Part shown: positions 1 to 8,785 of the stretch, piece by piece | Numbering within the stretch: the first letter of the stretch is position 1 | How the letters are laid out: every line of letters starts with the position of its first letter | Notes under the pieces: generated by a model | Databases searched by the model: none | Seen by the model: only the letters and a program-made list of their open reading frames with translations | Told to the model about the DNA's origin: nothing | Origin: Georgenia subflava | Lineage (GTDB): Bacteria > Actinomycetota > Actinomycetes > Actinomycetales > Actinomycetaceae | Assembly: GCF_009193155.1 (NCBI RefSeq) | Contig: NZ_VUKD01000001.1 | Span: 310,001 to 374,000, forward strand | Length of the DNA stretch: 64,000 nucleotides | Direction of reading: 5' to 3' | Made by a program: the position numbers and the translations under genes

Positions 1-260
1 TCGACCTCACCCAGCCCACCGACTGGCGCACGGTCGTGCCGCTCGTCGCGGTCTTCGCCGCCAACATCGTCCTGGTCGACACCCTGGGCTGGGTCCTCTC
101 CGGCGCCCTGCTGTTCTACGGCTCGGTCATCGCCCTGGGCTCGCGCCACTACGTGCGCGACCTGATCATCTCCGTGGCCATCGCGCTCGCGAGCTTCTAC
201 GGGTTCTACCTCGGCCTGGGCATCCTCCTGCCGGCCGGTCTCCTCGAGGGGGTGCTGTAG
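1..260 (+). CDS. TctB-family small membrane subunit of a tripartite tricarboxylate transporter (3' part)
   Basis: The reading frame is open from the window edge (frame from base 3) to the TAG at 258-260, so only the C-terminal part is present. A start at the GTG at 36 would cut a hydrophobic protein in two and is unlikely. The visible residues form two or three hydrophobic helices separated by a short basic loop (SRHYVRD), as in the small TctB subunit. The next gene is an unmistakable TctA and begins on the base after this stop, the usual TctB-TctA order. In this family TctA and TctB form the membrane part and a periplasmic TctC captures the carboxylate; TctC would lie upstream, outside the window. 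The assignment rests on position and hydrophobicity more than on a sequence signature. Confidence 0.8.
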   Translation, partial: DLTQPTDWRTVVPLVAVFAANIVLVDTLGWVLSGALLFYGSVIALGSRHYVRDLIISVAIALASFYGFYLGLGILLPAGLLEGVL

Positions 261-1889
261 TTGGACGTCCTGAACTCCCTCGCGGAGGGTTTCGCCACCG
301 CCGCGACGCCGATCAACCTCATGTACGCCGTCATCGGGGTGCTCCTCGGCACCGCCGTCGGCGTCCTGCCCGGGCTCGGCCCGGCCATGACGATCGCCTT
401 GCTGCTGCCGGTCGCGTTCGCCCTGGAGCCCACCAGCGCGCTGATCATGTTCGCCGGCATCTACTACGGCGGCATGTACGGCGGCTCGACGACGTCGATC
501 CTGCTCAACACCCCGGGCGAGTCCTCGACGGTCGTCACCGCGATCGAGGGCCACAAGATGGCCAAGGCGGGCCGGGCCGCCCAGGCGCTGGCGACGGCGG
601 CCATCGGGTCGTTCATCGCCGGCACGATCGGCACCACGCTCCTGGCGTTCTTCGCCCCGGCCCTCGTGCGCTTCGCCGTGGAGCTCGGCGCACCGAGCTA
701 CCTGGCGATCATGATGCTCGCGCTCATCGCCGTCACCGCCGTGCTGGGCGCCTCGAGAGTGCGCGGGTTCGCAGCGCTGGCCCTCGGCCTGGCGATCGGC
801 CTCATCGGGCTCGACCCGGTCACCGGCCAGCGGCGACTCACGGGCGGCGAGCCCCAGCTGGCCGACGGCATCGACATCGTCGTCATCGCCGTGGCGATCT
901 TCGCCATCGGGGAGGCGCTGTGGGTGGCGGCGCACCTGCGCCGGTCCTCCGCCGCGGTCATCCCCGTGGGTCGGCCGTGGATGAGCCGGAAGGACTGGGG
1001 CCGGTCCTGGAAGCCGTGGCTGCGCGGGACCGCCTTCGGGTTCCCGTTCGGCGCCCTGCCCGCGGGCGGCGCCGAGATCCCGACGTTCCTCTCCTACGTC
1101 ACCGAGAAGCGGCTGACGAAGCATCCGGAGGAGTTCGGCCACGGCGCCATCGAGGGCGTCGCCGGGCCGGAGGCGGCGAACAACGCCTCCGCCGCCGGCA
1201 CCATGGTGCCGATGCTGGCGCTCGGCCTGCCCGTCAACGCCACGGCCGCCGTCATGCTCGCCGCGTTCATCCAGTTCGGCTTCCAGCCCGGACCGCTGCT
1301 GTTCGAGCGCGAGCCGGAGCTCATCTGGGGCCTCATCGCCTCGCTGTTCATCGGCAACACGCTGCTGCTCGTCCTCAACCTGCCGCTGGCGCCGGCGTGG
1401 GCGAAGCTGCTGCAGATCCCGCGGCCGTACCTGTACTCGGGCATCATCTTCTTCGCCGCGCTCGGGGCCTACTCGGTCAACCTCCAGTGGTTCGACCTCG
1501 CGCTGCTGCTCGTCTTCGGGCTGCTGGGTCTGCTCATGCGCCGGTTCGGGCTACCCGTGCTGCCACTCATCGTCGGGGTCATCATCGGACCGCTCGCCGA
1601 GCGCCAGCTGCGCCGGGCGCTGCAGCTCTCCTCGGGGGACGTCTCCGGGCTGTGGAACGAGCCGATCGCCGTCGTCATCTACGTCATCATCGCGCTCATC
1701 CTCATCTGGCCGTTCATCGCCAAGGGCATCGCCCGGGTGCGCGGGACGTCCTCCCCCGGCCTGTTCGCCGGGGCCACGACGGGCACCGTGCCCACCAGCC
1801 CGGACGAGGCCGGACCCGCCGGCCCGGCGGAGCCAAGCAGCACCGGCCCGGCCGACGTCGGAGCCACCACACGGAAGGAGCAGGAGTGA
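261..1889 (+). CDS. tctA: TctA-family large permease of a tripartite tricarboxylate transporter
   Basis: This 542-residue membrane protein has the TctA hallmarks: [12 protein letters not shown] near residues 33-44 and [20 protein letters not shown] near 69-88, then about a dozen hydrophobic helices. In this family TctA forms the channel for secondary uptake of di- or tricarboxylates delivered by TctC. The start is a TTG immediately after the TctB stop, with GAGGGGG about 8 bases upstream inside tctB, which implies translational coupling. The last 40 or so residues are an unusual Pro/Ala/Thr/Ser-rich hydrophilic tail that makes it longer than the usual 500 residues. It overlaps the next gene by four bases (GTGA). 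The substrate cannot be told from the sequence. Confidence 0.95.
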   Translation: MDVLNSLAEGFATAATPINLMYAVIGVLLGTAVGVLPGLGPAMTIALLLPVAFALEPTSALIMFAGIYYGGMYGGSTTSILLNTPGESSTVVTAIEGHKMAKAGRAAQALATAAIGSFIAGTIGTTLLAFFAPALVRFAVELGAPSYLAIMMLALIAVTAVLGASRVRGFAALALGLAIGLIGLDPVTGQRRLTGGEPQLADGIDIVVIAVAIFAIGEALWVAAHLRRSSAAVIPVGRPWMSRKDWGRSWKPWLRGTAFGFPFGALPAGGAEIPTFLSYVTEKRLTKHPEEFGHGAIEGVAGPEAANNASAAGTMVPMLALGLPVNATAAVMLAAFIQFGFQPGPLLFEREPELIWGLIASLFIGNTLLLVLNLPLAPAWAKLLQIPRPYLYSGIIFFAALGAYSVNLQWFDLALLLVFGLLGLLMRRFGLPVLPLIVGVIIGPLAERQLRRALQLSSGDVSGLWNEPIAVVIYVIIALILIWPFIAKGIARVRGTSSPGLFAGATTGTVPTSPDEAGPAGPAEPSSTGPADVGATTRKEQE

Positions 1890-2287
1890 CCATCGTCGTC
1901 GGGTACATCCCCACCCCGGAGGGCCGGGCCGCGCTCGATCACGCGGTCGCGGCCGCCCACAAGGACGACGTGCTTCTCGTCGTCGTCAACTCCTCGCGCG
2001 GCGACGCGACGGCGGACCCGCACATCCTCTCGGCGGACGACGTCGGGTCGGTGGACGCCCGGCTGCGGGAGTCCGGGGTCGAGCACCTCATCGTCCAGCC
2101 CGTGCGGGGGCGCTCGGCGGCCGACGAGGTCCTCGCCGCCGCGGACGAGCACCGCGCCGACCAGATCGTCATCGGGCTGCGCCGCCGCACGCCGGTGGGC
2201 AAGCTGATCCTCGGCTCGAACGCCCAGCGGATCCTCCTCGAGGCCACCTGTCCGGTGGTCGCCGTCAAGCCGGAGGTGACCGCGTGA
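1886..2287 (+). CDS. UspA-type universal stress protein
   Basis: This is a 133-residue single-domain Usp protein. It begins with the usual beta strand (TIVVGYIPT) and carries the ATP-binding signature G-2x-G-9x-G(S/T) in [16 protein letters not shown] near residues 97-112, followed by the family ending CPVVAVKP. The GTG start at 1886 overlaps the tctA stop as GTGA and is preceded by AAGGAGCAGGA. A longer frame from 920 exists but lies inside tctA and gives arginine-rich shadow sequence. Small Usp proteins are often encoded beside secondary transporters; here it may sense ATP or regulate the TctAB permease. That role is inference. Confidence 0.9.
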   Translation: MTIVVGYIPTPEGRAALDHAVAAAHKDDVLLVVVNSSRGDATADPHILSADDVGSVDARLRESGVEHLIVQPVRGRSAADEVLAAADEHRADQIVIGLRRRTPVGKLILGSNAQRILLEATCPVVAVKPEVTA

Positions 2288-2760
2288 GCGACGACGTCGG
2301 CACCGCGGACCTGTACGACGAGTACGAGGAACGGCTCCAGTCCTGCGACCTCCAGCTGCGCCAGTACGGCGGTCGGCACCGTTTCGCCGGCCCGATCACC
2401 ACGGTGCGCTGCTTCCAGGACAACGCGCTGGTCAAGCAGGTGCTCGGCACGCCCGGCGACGGCCGGGTGCTGGTGGTCGACGGCGGCGGGTCGGTGCACA
2501 CCGCGCTGATGGGCGACCTCATCGCCGGCTCCGCCGTGGCCAACGGCTGGGCCGGCGTGGTGATCCACGGGGCCGTGCGCGACGTCGCGGCGCTGCGCGA
2601 GCTCGACCTCGGCGTCAAGGCCCTCGGGTCGAACCCCCGCAGGAGCGCCAAGACCGGTGCCGGCGAGCGCGACGTCGTCGTCACCTTCGGCGGCGCCTCC
2701 TTCACCCCGGGCGCCCGGCTGGTCAGCGACGACGACGGGATCGTGGTGCTGCCGGCGTGA
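2284..2760 (+). CDS. RraA-like protein / 4-hydroxy-4-methyl-2-oxoglutarate aldolase family
   Basis: The 158-residue protein matches the RraA/HMG-aldolase fold: TADLYDEY at the N-terminus, [15 protein letters not shown] in the middle, and the G-x-R-D motif (HGAVRD near residues 95-100) that holds the pyruvoyl substrate and metal in aldolase members. A GTG start at 2284 overlaps the usp stop. RraA proper inhibits RNase E, but many actinobacterial members are class II aldolases or oxaloacetate decarboxylases. Co-transcription with a carboxylate transporter favours a role in cleaving or decarboxylating an oxo-diacid. The family call is firm; the choice of activity is inference. Confidence 0.85.
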   Translation: MSDDVGTADLYDEYEERLQSCDLQLRQYGGRHRFAGPITTVRCFQDNALVKQVLGTPGDGRVLVVDGGGSVHTALMGDLIAGSAVANGWAGVVIHGAVRDVAALRELDLGVKALGSNPRRSAKTGAGERDVVVTFGGASFTPGARLVSDDDGIVVLPA

Positions 2761-2788
2761 GGTGAGCGGGCGGCGCGCGGTTCCTTCG

Positions 2789-2803
2789 CGACCCCGAGGG
2801 TCG
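2789..2803 (+). terminator. Weak hairpin after the tct operon
   Basis: A CGACCC / GGGTCG stem with a 3-base loop lies about 28 bases after the rraA-like stop. It is short and has no T tract, so terminator function is only suggested by position. Confidence 0.25.
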
Positions 2804-2916
2804 GCGCGGCACCAGAGCGAGTCGGGCGCGGTCCAAGGCATCATCACGCGCCACTACCCTGGTGCTGCCGCGGGCACGTCGTCCATGCGGCCGACCGCTT
2901 CGAAGGAGAGTCCGGC

Positions 2917-3954
2917 ATGCCTCTGTTCGACCTCGATCGCGCGTCCCTGGAGCGCTACCTGCCCGAGATCGACGAACCGGCCGACTTCGACGGCTTCTGG
3001 GCGACCACCCTCGCCGAGGCGCGCACCTTCGAGCTCGCTCTGACCGCCGCCCCGGTCGACACCGGTCTGGCGCTGGTCGACACCTACGACGTCACCTTCG
3101 CCGGGTTCGGCGGGCACCCCGTCAGGGCGTGGCTGACCAAGCCCGCCGGTACCACCGAGCCGCTGCCCGCGGTGGTGGAGTTCGTCGGCTACGGCGGCGG
3201 GCGGGGCCTGCCGCACGAGCGGCTCGCCTGGGCCGCGGCCGGGTACGCGCACCTGGTCATGGACACCCGCGGCCAGGGCAGCGCGTGGGGCGCCGGCGGC
3301 GACACCCCGGACCCGGTCGGCTCCGCCCCCGCGGCACCCGGCTTCCTCACCCGCGGACTCCTGGACCCGGCCGAGCACTACTACCGGCGCGTGTTCACCG
3401 ACGCCGTGCGCGCCGTCGACGCCGTCCGAGCCCTCGACGGGGTCGACGCGAGCCGGGTCGCGGTCACCAGCGGCAGCCAGGGCGGCGGGATCGCCCTCGC
3501 CGTCGCGGGCCTGGTGCCCGACCTCGTCGCCGTCATGCCCGACGTGCCGTTCCTGTGCCACTACCGCCGTGCCACCGAGATCACCGCGAACCCGCCCTAC
3601 GCCGAGCTCACCCAGTACCTGTCGGTGCACCGTGACCACGTCGACACCGCGTTCCGCACGCTGTCCTACCTCGACGGGGTCAGCTTCGCCCGCCGCGCCA
3701 ACGCCCCGGCGCTGTTCTCCGTGGCCCTGATGGACCTGACCTGCCCGCCGTCGACCGTCTACGCCGCCTTCAACCACTACGGGACCGGCACCGGCGCCCC
3801 ACCGAAGGACATCACCGTCTACCCTTACAACCAGCACGAGGGCGGAGCCGCCTGGCAGCTCGGCCGCCAGATCCACTGGCTGGCGGACGTCCACCGGACC
3901 AGGACGGACGGCACGGACGCTCGTCCGGTCCTCGCCGCCGGCACCCGCGGCTGA
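2917..3954 (+). CDS. Acetylxylan esterase / cephalosporin-C deacetylase family (CE7)
   Basis: A 345-residue alpha/beta hydrolase without signal peptide. CE7 markers are all present: RGQG near residues 118-121, the nucleophile elbow GSQGG at 186-190 with Ser187, an acidic residue in LMDLTCPPS, and the catalytic His in NQHEGG near the end. CE7 enzymes are cytoplasmic deacetylases of short acetylated xylo-oligosaccharides and also act on other small acetyl esters. The ATG start is preceded by GAAGGAGAG. It stands alone on the plus strand; the sugar ABC transporter operon downstream on the other strand may provide its substrate, but no shared promoter is visible. Confidence 0.92.
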   Translation: MPLFDLDRASLERYLPEIDEPADFDGFWATTLAEARTFELALTAAPVDTGLALVDTYDVTFAGFGGHPVRAWLTKPAGTTEPLPAVVEFVGYGGGRGLPHERLAWAAAGYAHLVMDTRGQGSAWGAGGDTPDPVGSAPAAPGFLTRGLLDPAEHYYRRVFTDAVRAVDAVRALDGVDASRVAVTSGSQGGGIALAVAGLVPDLVAVMPDVPFLCHYRRATEITANPPYAELTQYLSVHRDHVDTAFRTLSYLDGVSFARRANAPALFSVALMDLTCPPSTVYAAFNHYGTGTGAPPKDITVYPYNQHEGGAAWQLGRQIHWLADVHRTRTDGTDARPVLAAGTRG

Positions 3955-4044
3955 CCCGCCACCCGTTCGGTCACGAGGCGCCTGAGCTGGTCGGCAGCAG
4001 AGTGCGCTCTCTGCGCAACCGGCACAGTGGCGTGGCGTCTGCGT

Positions 4045-4797
4045 CTACGTCCGGTGCTGGTCCAGCGCGCGCACGAGCGGCTGGTAGTGCCGTTCGACGG
4101 CGGCCCGGTACTTCTCCACGTCACCGGCCTCGGCGGCCTGGAGCATCTCCTCGTGGGCCCGCGCAGTCTGGACGAGGTCGGCGGGCAGGGACACGCCGAG
4201 TCGCGGCATGACGGCGGTGTGAACGTCCCAGAACGCCCCGACGAGCGGCCCCATGATCGAGTTGTCGATGCGGGCGAGCAAGGTCGTGTGGAACAGCCGG
4301 TCCTGCTGGGCAAACCTCGAACCGGTGGCGGCGAGATCCACCATCTCCCCGACCAGGGCCCAGAGCTCCGGGTTCTCGGTCTTGGCGATGGCGGCCGTGA
4401 CCCGGTCGGCCATGGCGACGTCGAGAGCCTGCCGGATCTCGATGATCTCCCGCAGCGCCCGCAGGTCGTCCCCCGGCTGGAGCGCACCACGGAACACAAG
4501 GGTCTCGACGAGCGCGTCGAGCGACATCTCGCCGACGTATGTCCCGTGCCCGTGCCGGACCTCGACGATCCCGAGCGTCGAGAGCGTTCTCATCGCCTCG
4601 CGCAGGCTCGATCGGGACACCCCGAGCGACGCGCACAGCTCCGACTCGGTGGGCATGGCGTCACCGGGCCGCAGCCCCTCGACGAGGATGAGCTCCTTGA
4701 TCTGGGCGGCGGTCTCGGCGCTACGGCTGCGCGCTCTCACAGCCACCGGCACCGAACTGCGTGCCGCGGTGCTCAGCCGGTCGTTCAGCAGTTCCAT
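4045..4797 (-). CDS. GntR-family transcriptional regulator, FadR subfamily
   Basis: This 250-residue regulator has an N-terminal winged helix-turn-helix (residues about 27-90, with GDAMPTESELCASLGVSRSS and the wing HGHGTYVG) and a C-terminal all-helical FCD ligand domain. FCD domains bind small carboxylates or sugar acids, usually releasing the DNA. It is the last gene of the minus-strand operon that starts at 10162, with its own gap of 56 bases after the DapA-like gene. That gap holds the 12-mer TCAGACATCAGA, which recurs inverted at the operon promoter, so it very probably represses both promoters and responds to a pathway intermediate. Confidence 0.92.
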   Translation of the reverse strand: MELLNDRLSTAARSSVPVAVRARSRSAETAAQIKELILVEGLRPGDAMPTESELCASLGVSRSSLREAMRTLSTLGIVEVRHGHGTYVGEMSLDALVETLVFRGALQPGDDLRALREIIEIRQALDVAMADRVTAAIAKTENPELWALVGEMVDLAATGSRFAQQDRLFHTTLLARIDNSIMGPLVGAFWDVHTAVMPRLGVSLPADLVQTARAHEEMLQAAEAGDVEKYRAAVERHYQPLVRALDQHRT

Positions 4798-4830
4798 GCT
4801 GCCCCCAGGTGTCCAGAACCTCGACCATAC

Positions 4831-4842
4831 TCAGACATCAGA
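4831..4842. promoter_or_regulatory. Candidate GntR operator in front of the regulator gene
   Basis: TCAGACATCAGA lies 34 bases upstream of the GntR start. Its exact reverse complement (TCTGATGTCTGA) occurs at 10192-10203 ahead of the transporter operon. A 12-base identity at the two promoters most likely to be controlled by this regulator supports an operator. Confidence 0.6.
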
Positions 4843-4853
4843 CCTCGTGGCGA

Positions 4854-5804
4854 TCAGGCGGGGCGGGTGGCCGCGGCCGCCGGGGACCGCAGCCCCGTGG
4901 CGTCGAGGATCGCGACGATCTGCGCCACCGCCGCCTGGTCGGGCGCCTGCACAGGCGGTGCCATCGTCGCCGAGTCGATCAGGCCGAGATGGTGCATAGC
5001 GGCCTTGAACGCACCCACCCCGGCGGCGTCGCCGGAACGGCCGGGCGACTGGAAGACGATCTCGAACAGGGCGGCGAGCCGGTCCTGCTCCGCGCGGGCC
5101 TCCTCCCAGCGTCCGGCTTGGGCGTGCGCGAGGAGGCGCACGTACCCGTGCGGGTCGACGTTGCCGAGGCCGGGGACGACCCCGTCGGCACCGAGGAGCA
5201 TCATCGCGTCGACGACGACCTCGTGGCCGGTGAGCACCGTGAGCGGCGACCCGGCCGCCGCGTTGGCGGCTACGAGCCGACGGAGGCCGACGTCGTCGCC
5301 GGAGGAGTCCTTGACGCCCGCGATCACCCCGTCGAGCCCGAGGCGGACGAGCATCGTGTGGTCCAGCTTCGTGTGGACCCGCACGGGGATGTCGTAGGCG
5401 AACAACGGTACGGGGCAGCCCGCACCGATAGCGCGGAAGTGCGCCTCGATCTCCGCGGCGTCGTTGCGGGCGTAGATCGGGGCCGTGGCGACGATCCCGT
5501 CCGCCCCGGCGGCGACCGCCTCGGCCACCTGCTCGAGCACCCTCCCCGCGGTCATGTCGATGGCGCCGGCGAGCACGGGCACCCTCCCCGCGGCCGCCTC
5601 GACCGCCGTCCGGACGACGAGCGCGCGCTGCGCCCGGTCGAGGTAGGCGACCTCGCCGGTGGATCCGAGGGCGAACAGAGCGTCGCACCCGGCGTCGGCG
5701 AGGTGGTCGACGACCCGGGCCAGGGAGACGGTGTCGACCGTCCCGTCCGGATGGAAGGGGGTGACGACTGGTGGTACGACACCGCGGATGGTGCTGTGGC
5801 GCAC
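4854..5804 (-). CDS. Dihydrodipicolinate synthase/N-acetylneuraminate lyase (DapA) family aldolase
   Basis: A 316-residue TIM-barrel aldolase. The family landmarks are the GSTGE motif at 47-51, catalytic Tyr137 in LFAYDIP and the Schiff-base Lys165 in AGVKDSSGD. The GTG at 5804 is chosen because GGAG lies six bases before it and the barrel begins at VVPPVVTPF; an upstream extension to 6059 lies in the next gene and is low-complexity. Lysine synthesis is unlikely in a sugar-transporter operon. Members in such contexts usually cleave 2-keto-3-deoxy sugar acids or sialic acid, or dehydrate keto-deoxy-glucarate. The exact substrate is not resolved. Confidence 0.9.
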   Translation of the reverse strand: MRHSTIRGVVPPVVTPFHPDGTVDTVSLARVVDHLADAGCDALFALGSTGEVAYLDRAQRALVVRTAVEAAAGRVPVLAGAIDMTAGRVLEQVAEAVAAGADGIVATAPIYARNDAAEIEAHFRAIGAGCPVPLFAYDIPVRVHTKLDHTMLVRLGLDGVIAGVKDSSGDDVGLRRLVAANAAAGSPLTVLTGHEVVVDAMMLLGADGVVPGLGNVDPHGYVRLLAHAQAGRWEEARAEQDRLAALFEIVFQSPGRSGDAAGVGAFKAAMHHLGLIDSATMAPPVQAPDQAAVAQIVAILDATGLRSPAAAATRPA

Positions 5805-5848
5805 GGCGGGCTCCGTTCGGGTTGCAGGGTGGTGGCTCGGCGGGGTTG

Positions 5849-6976
5849 TCAGACGGCTGCCGGGTCCAGGGGCGTGGTGACCGAGGCGACCCGGACCTTC
5901 CTGGACTCGCGCAGGGAGAGCGTGAGTGCGTCCGCCGTCGCGATCGCGGCCGTGGCGGCCGAGCCGTCGGTGAGGGCGGCGAACTCCGCCAGCGGAGCGG
6001 CTCCGCGGAGCACGCCGGTGAAGTACGACAGCTCCTCCTCGATAATCCCGCGCAGCCACAGGGGCGGGCGCCGCTCCGGGTTGCCGTACATGACGGCCCC
6101 GTCGGTCTCGCTGCCCCGGTAGATGGCTCGGCGGTCGTCGTCCTCCTGCTGGGTGCGATGGAGGAGGAACGTCTCTTCCCGCCCCGGGGCGCGCAGCTCG
6201 CAGCCCGGGTCCTGCAGGTCGATCCGGATGGCGCCGAGCGTGCCCTGGACGAGCACGTGGTGCTCCGGCCAGCGGAACGCCGAGCCGTACTCGAGCGTTG
6301 CGAACCGGTCGGGCCCGAACTCCAGCGTGATCAGGAGCATGTCGTCCTCGTCGCCGAACCCCTCGCCGCGGTGTGCGACGTTGCCGCCGACCATCGTCGC
6401 CACCTGTGCGGGGCCCATGATCGACTGGATGAGGTCGAGCTCGTGGATGTGGTGGTAGAGGTGTCCGCCGGAGAGCTCACGGCGCTTCTTCCAGCTCACC
6501 GCCCCCTGGGGGTCCTCCCAGCCGTTGCGCACCGCCCGGCAGAAGAGCACCTCGCCGATGGCTCCCTCGGCGATGAGCGCCTTCGCGCGGCGCACGCCCG
6601 CCATGAAGTTCATGACGTGCCCGGCCATGAAGAGCACCCCGGCGCGGGACGTCTCCTCGACCATGGCGGCGCAGTCCTCGTACGACAGGGCGATGGGCTT
6701 CTCGCAGAACACCGCCTTGCCGGACCGTGCGGCAAGGACCACCGGCTCGCGGTGCGCCCAGTTCGGGGAGGCGACGACGACGGCGTCGACGTCCGCCGCC
6801 GCGCACAGCTCTTCCGCGCTCGTTGCGGCCCGGGCACCGACCTCTGCGGCGAACCGCTCGCCGTTGTCGGGGTCGTGCACGACCGTGACTGCGGCGTCGG
6901 GCCGGGAGGCGAGATATCGGCCGATCTCGGCGCCGAAGTAGCCGGTGCCGACGATGCCGTAGCGGACCTGGTCCAT
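5849..6976 (-). CDS. Gfo/Idh/MocA family NAD(P)-dependent oxidoreductase
   Basis: The 375-residue product has an N-terminal Rossmann fold (GIVGTGYFG, residues about 7-15) and the family EKP motif in CEKPIALSYEDC near residue 95. A C-terminal alpha/beta domain contains the active-site helix with HIHELDLIQ. These enzymes oxidise or reduce sugars, inositols and sugar acids. The ATG at 6976 has AAGGGA six bases before it and starts directly at the Rossmann strand; a GTG at 7003 overlapping the permease stop would add nine residues. With the DapA-like aldolase it suggests oxidation of a sugar followed by retro-aldol cleavage. Confidence 0.92.
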   Translation of the reverse strand: MDQVRYGIVGTGYFGAEIGRYLASRPDAAVTVVHDPDNGERFAAEVGARAATSAEELCAAADVDAVVVASPNWAHREPVVLAARSGKAVFCEKPIALSYEDCAAMVEETSRAGVLFMAGHVMNFMAGVRRAKALIAEGAIGEVLFCRAVRNGWEDPQGAVSWKKRRELSGGHLYHHIHELDLIQSIMGPAQVATMVGGNVAHRGEGFGDEDDMLLITLEFGPDRFATLEYGSAFRWPEHHVLVQGTLGAIRIDLQDPGCELRAPGREETFLLHRTQQEDDDRRAIYRGSETDGAVMYGNPERRPPLWLRGIIEEELSYFTGVLRGAAPLAEFAALTDGSAATAAIATADALTLSLRESRKVRVASVTTPLDPAAV

Positions 6977-6999
6977 GGGCGTCCCTTCGGGAGTGGGCA

Positions 7000-7827
7000 T
7001 CACTTCACCGATCCCTCGGCGAGTCCGCCCGCGATGTACTTCTGGATGGACATGAAGAACAGGACCGAGGGGACGACGACGACCACGGAGGCGGCCATCA
7101 TCGCGCCCCAGTCGAGGACCTCCGAGCCGGTGAGGGAGTACAGCGCCACGGCGACCGGCATCTTCTCGGACTCGTTGATGAACAGCAGTGCGTAGAGGAA
7201 CTCGTTGAACGTGTTGATGAACGTGTAGACGGCGGTGGCGACGATGCCGGGCAGCACGATCGGCGTCGAGATCTGGAGGAACACGCGGAAGCGGCCGGCC
7301 CCGTCGACGGCGGCACCCTCCTCGATCTCGAGCGGGACGGTCTGGTAGAAGCCGACGAGCATCCAGATGGCGTAGGGCAACGAGAACGACAGGTACGCCA
7401 GGACCAGACCGACGTACGTGTTGATGAGGCCGAGGGCGACCATGATCGCCGCGTAGGGGACGGCGAGGAGGATCGGCGGGAACATGTAGGTGGCGATGAG
7501 CAGGCGGGTGAGACGCTTGCCGACACGGGGGAAGAACCGCACGATCCCGTAGGCCGCGAGCGTGCCCGCCACGATCGTGATCGCCGTCGCCGCGAGGGAG
7601 ATGAGCAGGCTGTTGCGCAGGTTCGTGAGGAAGCCGAGCTCGCCCAGCACCTTCTCGTAGTTGGCGAGGGTGAACTCCTGCGGGAGGACGGACAGCGGGT
7701 TGCTCGACAGGTCCGGCCCGGTCTTGAACGAGGTGACGGTGATCCAGAGCAGGGGGAAGACGAACACTGCCGCGACGGCGAGGAGGAAGACGTGGAGCAG
7801 CAGCTGGCTCCGGCGACGGGTACGCAT
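7000..7827 (-). CDS. Carbohydrate ABC transporter permease, MalG type (CUT1)
   Basis: A 275-residue protein with six hydrophobic helices and the cytoplasmic EAA loop near the C-terminal third (EEGAAVDGAGRFRVFLQIS). The loop docks the transporter ATPase. The start is the ATG at 7827, which shares its A with the TGA of the preceding permease (TGATG). Upstream in-frame residues belong to that gene. It forms the membrane channel together with the next gene. Confidence 0.95.
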   Translation of the reverse strand: MRTRRRSQLLLHVFLLAVAAVFVFPLLWITVTSFKTGPDLSSNPLSVLPQEFTLANYEKVLGELGFLTNLRNSLLISLAATAITIVAGTLAAYGIVRFFPRVGKRLTRLLIATYMFPPILLAVPYAAIMVALGLINTYVGLVLAYLSFSLPYAIWMLVGFYQTVPLEIEEGAAVDGAGRFRVFLQISTPIVLPGIVATAVYTFINTFNEFLYALLFINESEKMPVAVALYSLTGSEVLDWGAMMAASVVVVVPSVLFFMSIQKYIAGGLAEGSVK

Positions 7828-8783
7828 CAGTCGTCCTCCCTCTCCCACCGGTTGAGCACGGTGAAGGCGACCCGGGCGAGCAGCAGGAGGAAGACGAGCA
7901 GGAGGATCGTCACCGCCGAGGCCATGCCGAGCTGGTGCAGCCCCCAACCGGTGCGGTAGGCGAAGATCGGCAGGGTTGTCGTCATGTCGCCGGGTCCACC
8001 GCCGGTGATGAGGAACAGCAGGTCGAAGTTGTTGAACACCCAGATCGTCCGCAGGATGACGAGCAGGCCGATGACGTTACGGATGTTCCGGAAGGTGATG
8101 AACCGGAACTTCTGCAGCTCGCTGGCCCCGTCCATCGTCGCTGCCTCGTACTGCTCCCGCGGGATCGTCTTGAGCGCGGAGAGGATGTTGACCATGAACA
8201 GCGGGGCGCCGAACCAGATGTTGATCCCGAGCACCGCCCACACGACCGTGCTCGGGTTGGCGAGGACGCTGACGTTGCTCTCGGTCAGGCCCACGGCGGT
8301 GAGCAGGTTGGGCAGGAATCCGTAGACGTCGTTGAGGATCCACTTCCACGAGAACGCGATGATGATCGCCGGGAACGCCCACGGGATGATGAGCAGCACC
8401 CGGTACAGCCCGGAGAACCGGCGCACCCTGTCGAGGGCGAGGGCGAGCAGGAAGCCGAGCACGAGCTGCCCGACGATCGAGCCGGCCGTCCACCAGATCG
8501 AGGTGCGGAACGCCGACCAGAACGCCTCGGACGTCAGCAGGTCGCGGAAGTTCTCCATCCAGACGATCTCGTGGCTGGGCCGCAGGAGGTTCTTGTTCGT
8601 GACGGCGAAGTACGCGCTCGAGAGCAGCGGGTAGATCAGGAGTCCCACGACGGCGACCACGCCGGGCAGGACGAACGCCAGCCCCACGGCGTCGATCCGT
8701 GCCAGTCGGGTCCGCCGCGGTCGTCCGCCCGCGGCGGGCCTGCCTGTCGTGACGGCCGGGGCCGTCTCCGTCGTGAGTGCCAC
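7827..8783 (-). CDS. Carbohydrate ABC transporter permease, MalF type (CUT1)
   Basis: A 318-residue inner-membrane subunit with a basic cytoplasmic head, a first helix at about 32-55 (GLAFVLPGVVAVVGLLIYP) and the EAA loop EQYEAATMDGASELQKFRF. The GTG at 8783 lies two bases after the binding-protein stop and gives a normal N-terminus; residues further upstream in this frame read through the previous gene and are discarded. No ATP-binding subunit is encoded nearby, which is common for CUT1 systems of actinomycetes that share one MsiK-like ATPase. Confidence 0.95.
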   Translation of the reverse strand: MALTTETAPAVTTGRPAAGGRPRRTRLARIDAVGLAFVLPGVVAVVGLLIYPLLSSAYFAVTNKNLLRPSHEIVWMENFRDLLTSEAFWSAFRTSIWWTAGSIVGQLVLGFLLALALDRVRRFSGLYRVLLIIPWAFPAIIIAFSWKWILNDVYGFLPNLLTAVGLTESNVSVLANPSTVVWAVLGINIWFGAPLFMVNILSALKTIPREQYEAATMDGASELQKFRFITFRNIRNVIGLLVILRTIWVFNNFDLLFLITGGGPGDMTTTLPIFAYRTGWGLHQLGMASAVTILLLVFLLLLARVAFTVLNRWEREDD

Positions 8784-8785
8784 GG

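Noticed and set aside
920-2287. 455-residue plus-strand frame covering the end of tctA and the usp gene
   Set aside because: Its first 320 residues are Arg/Pro/Ala-rich out-of-frame sequence of tctA; only the usp part from 1886 is coding.
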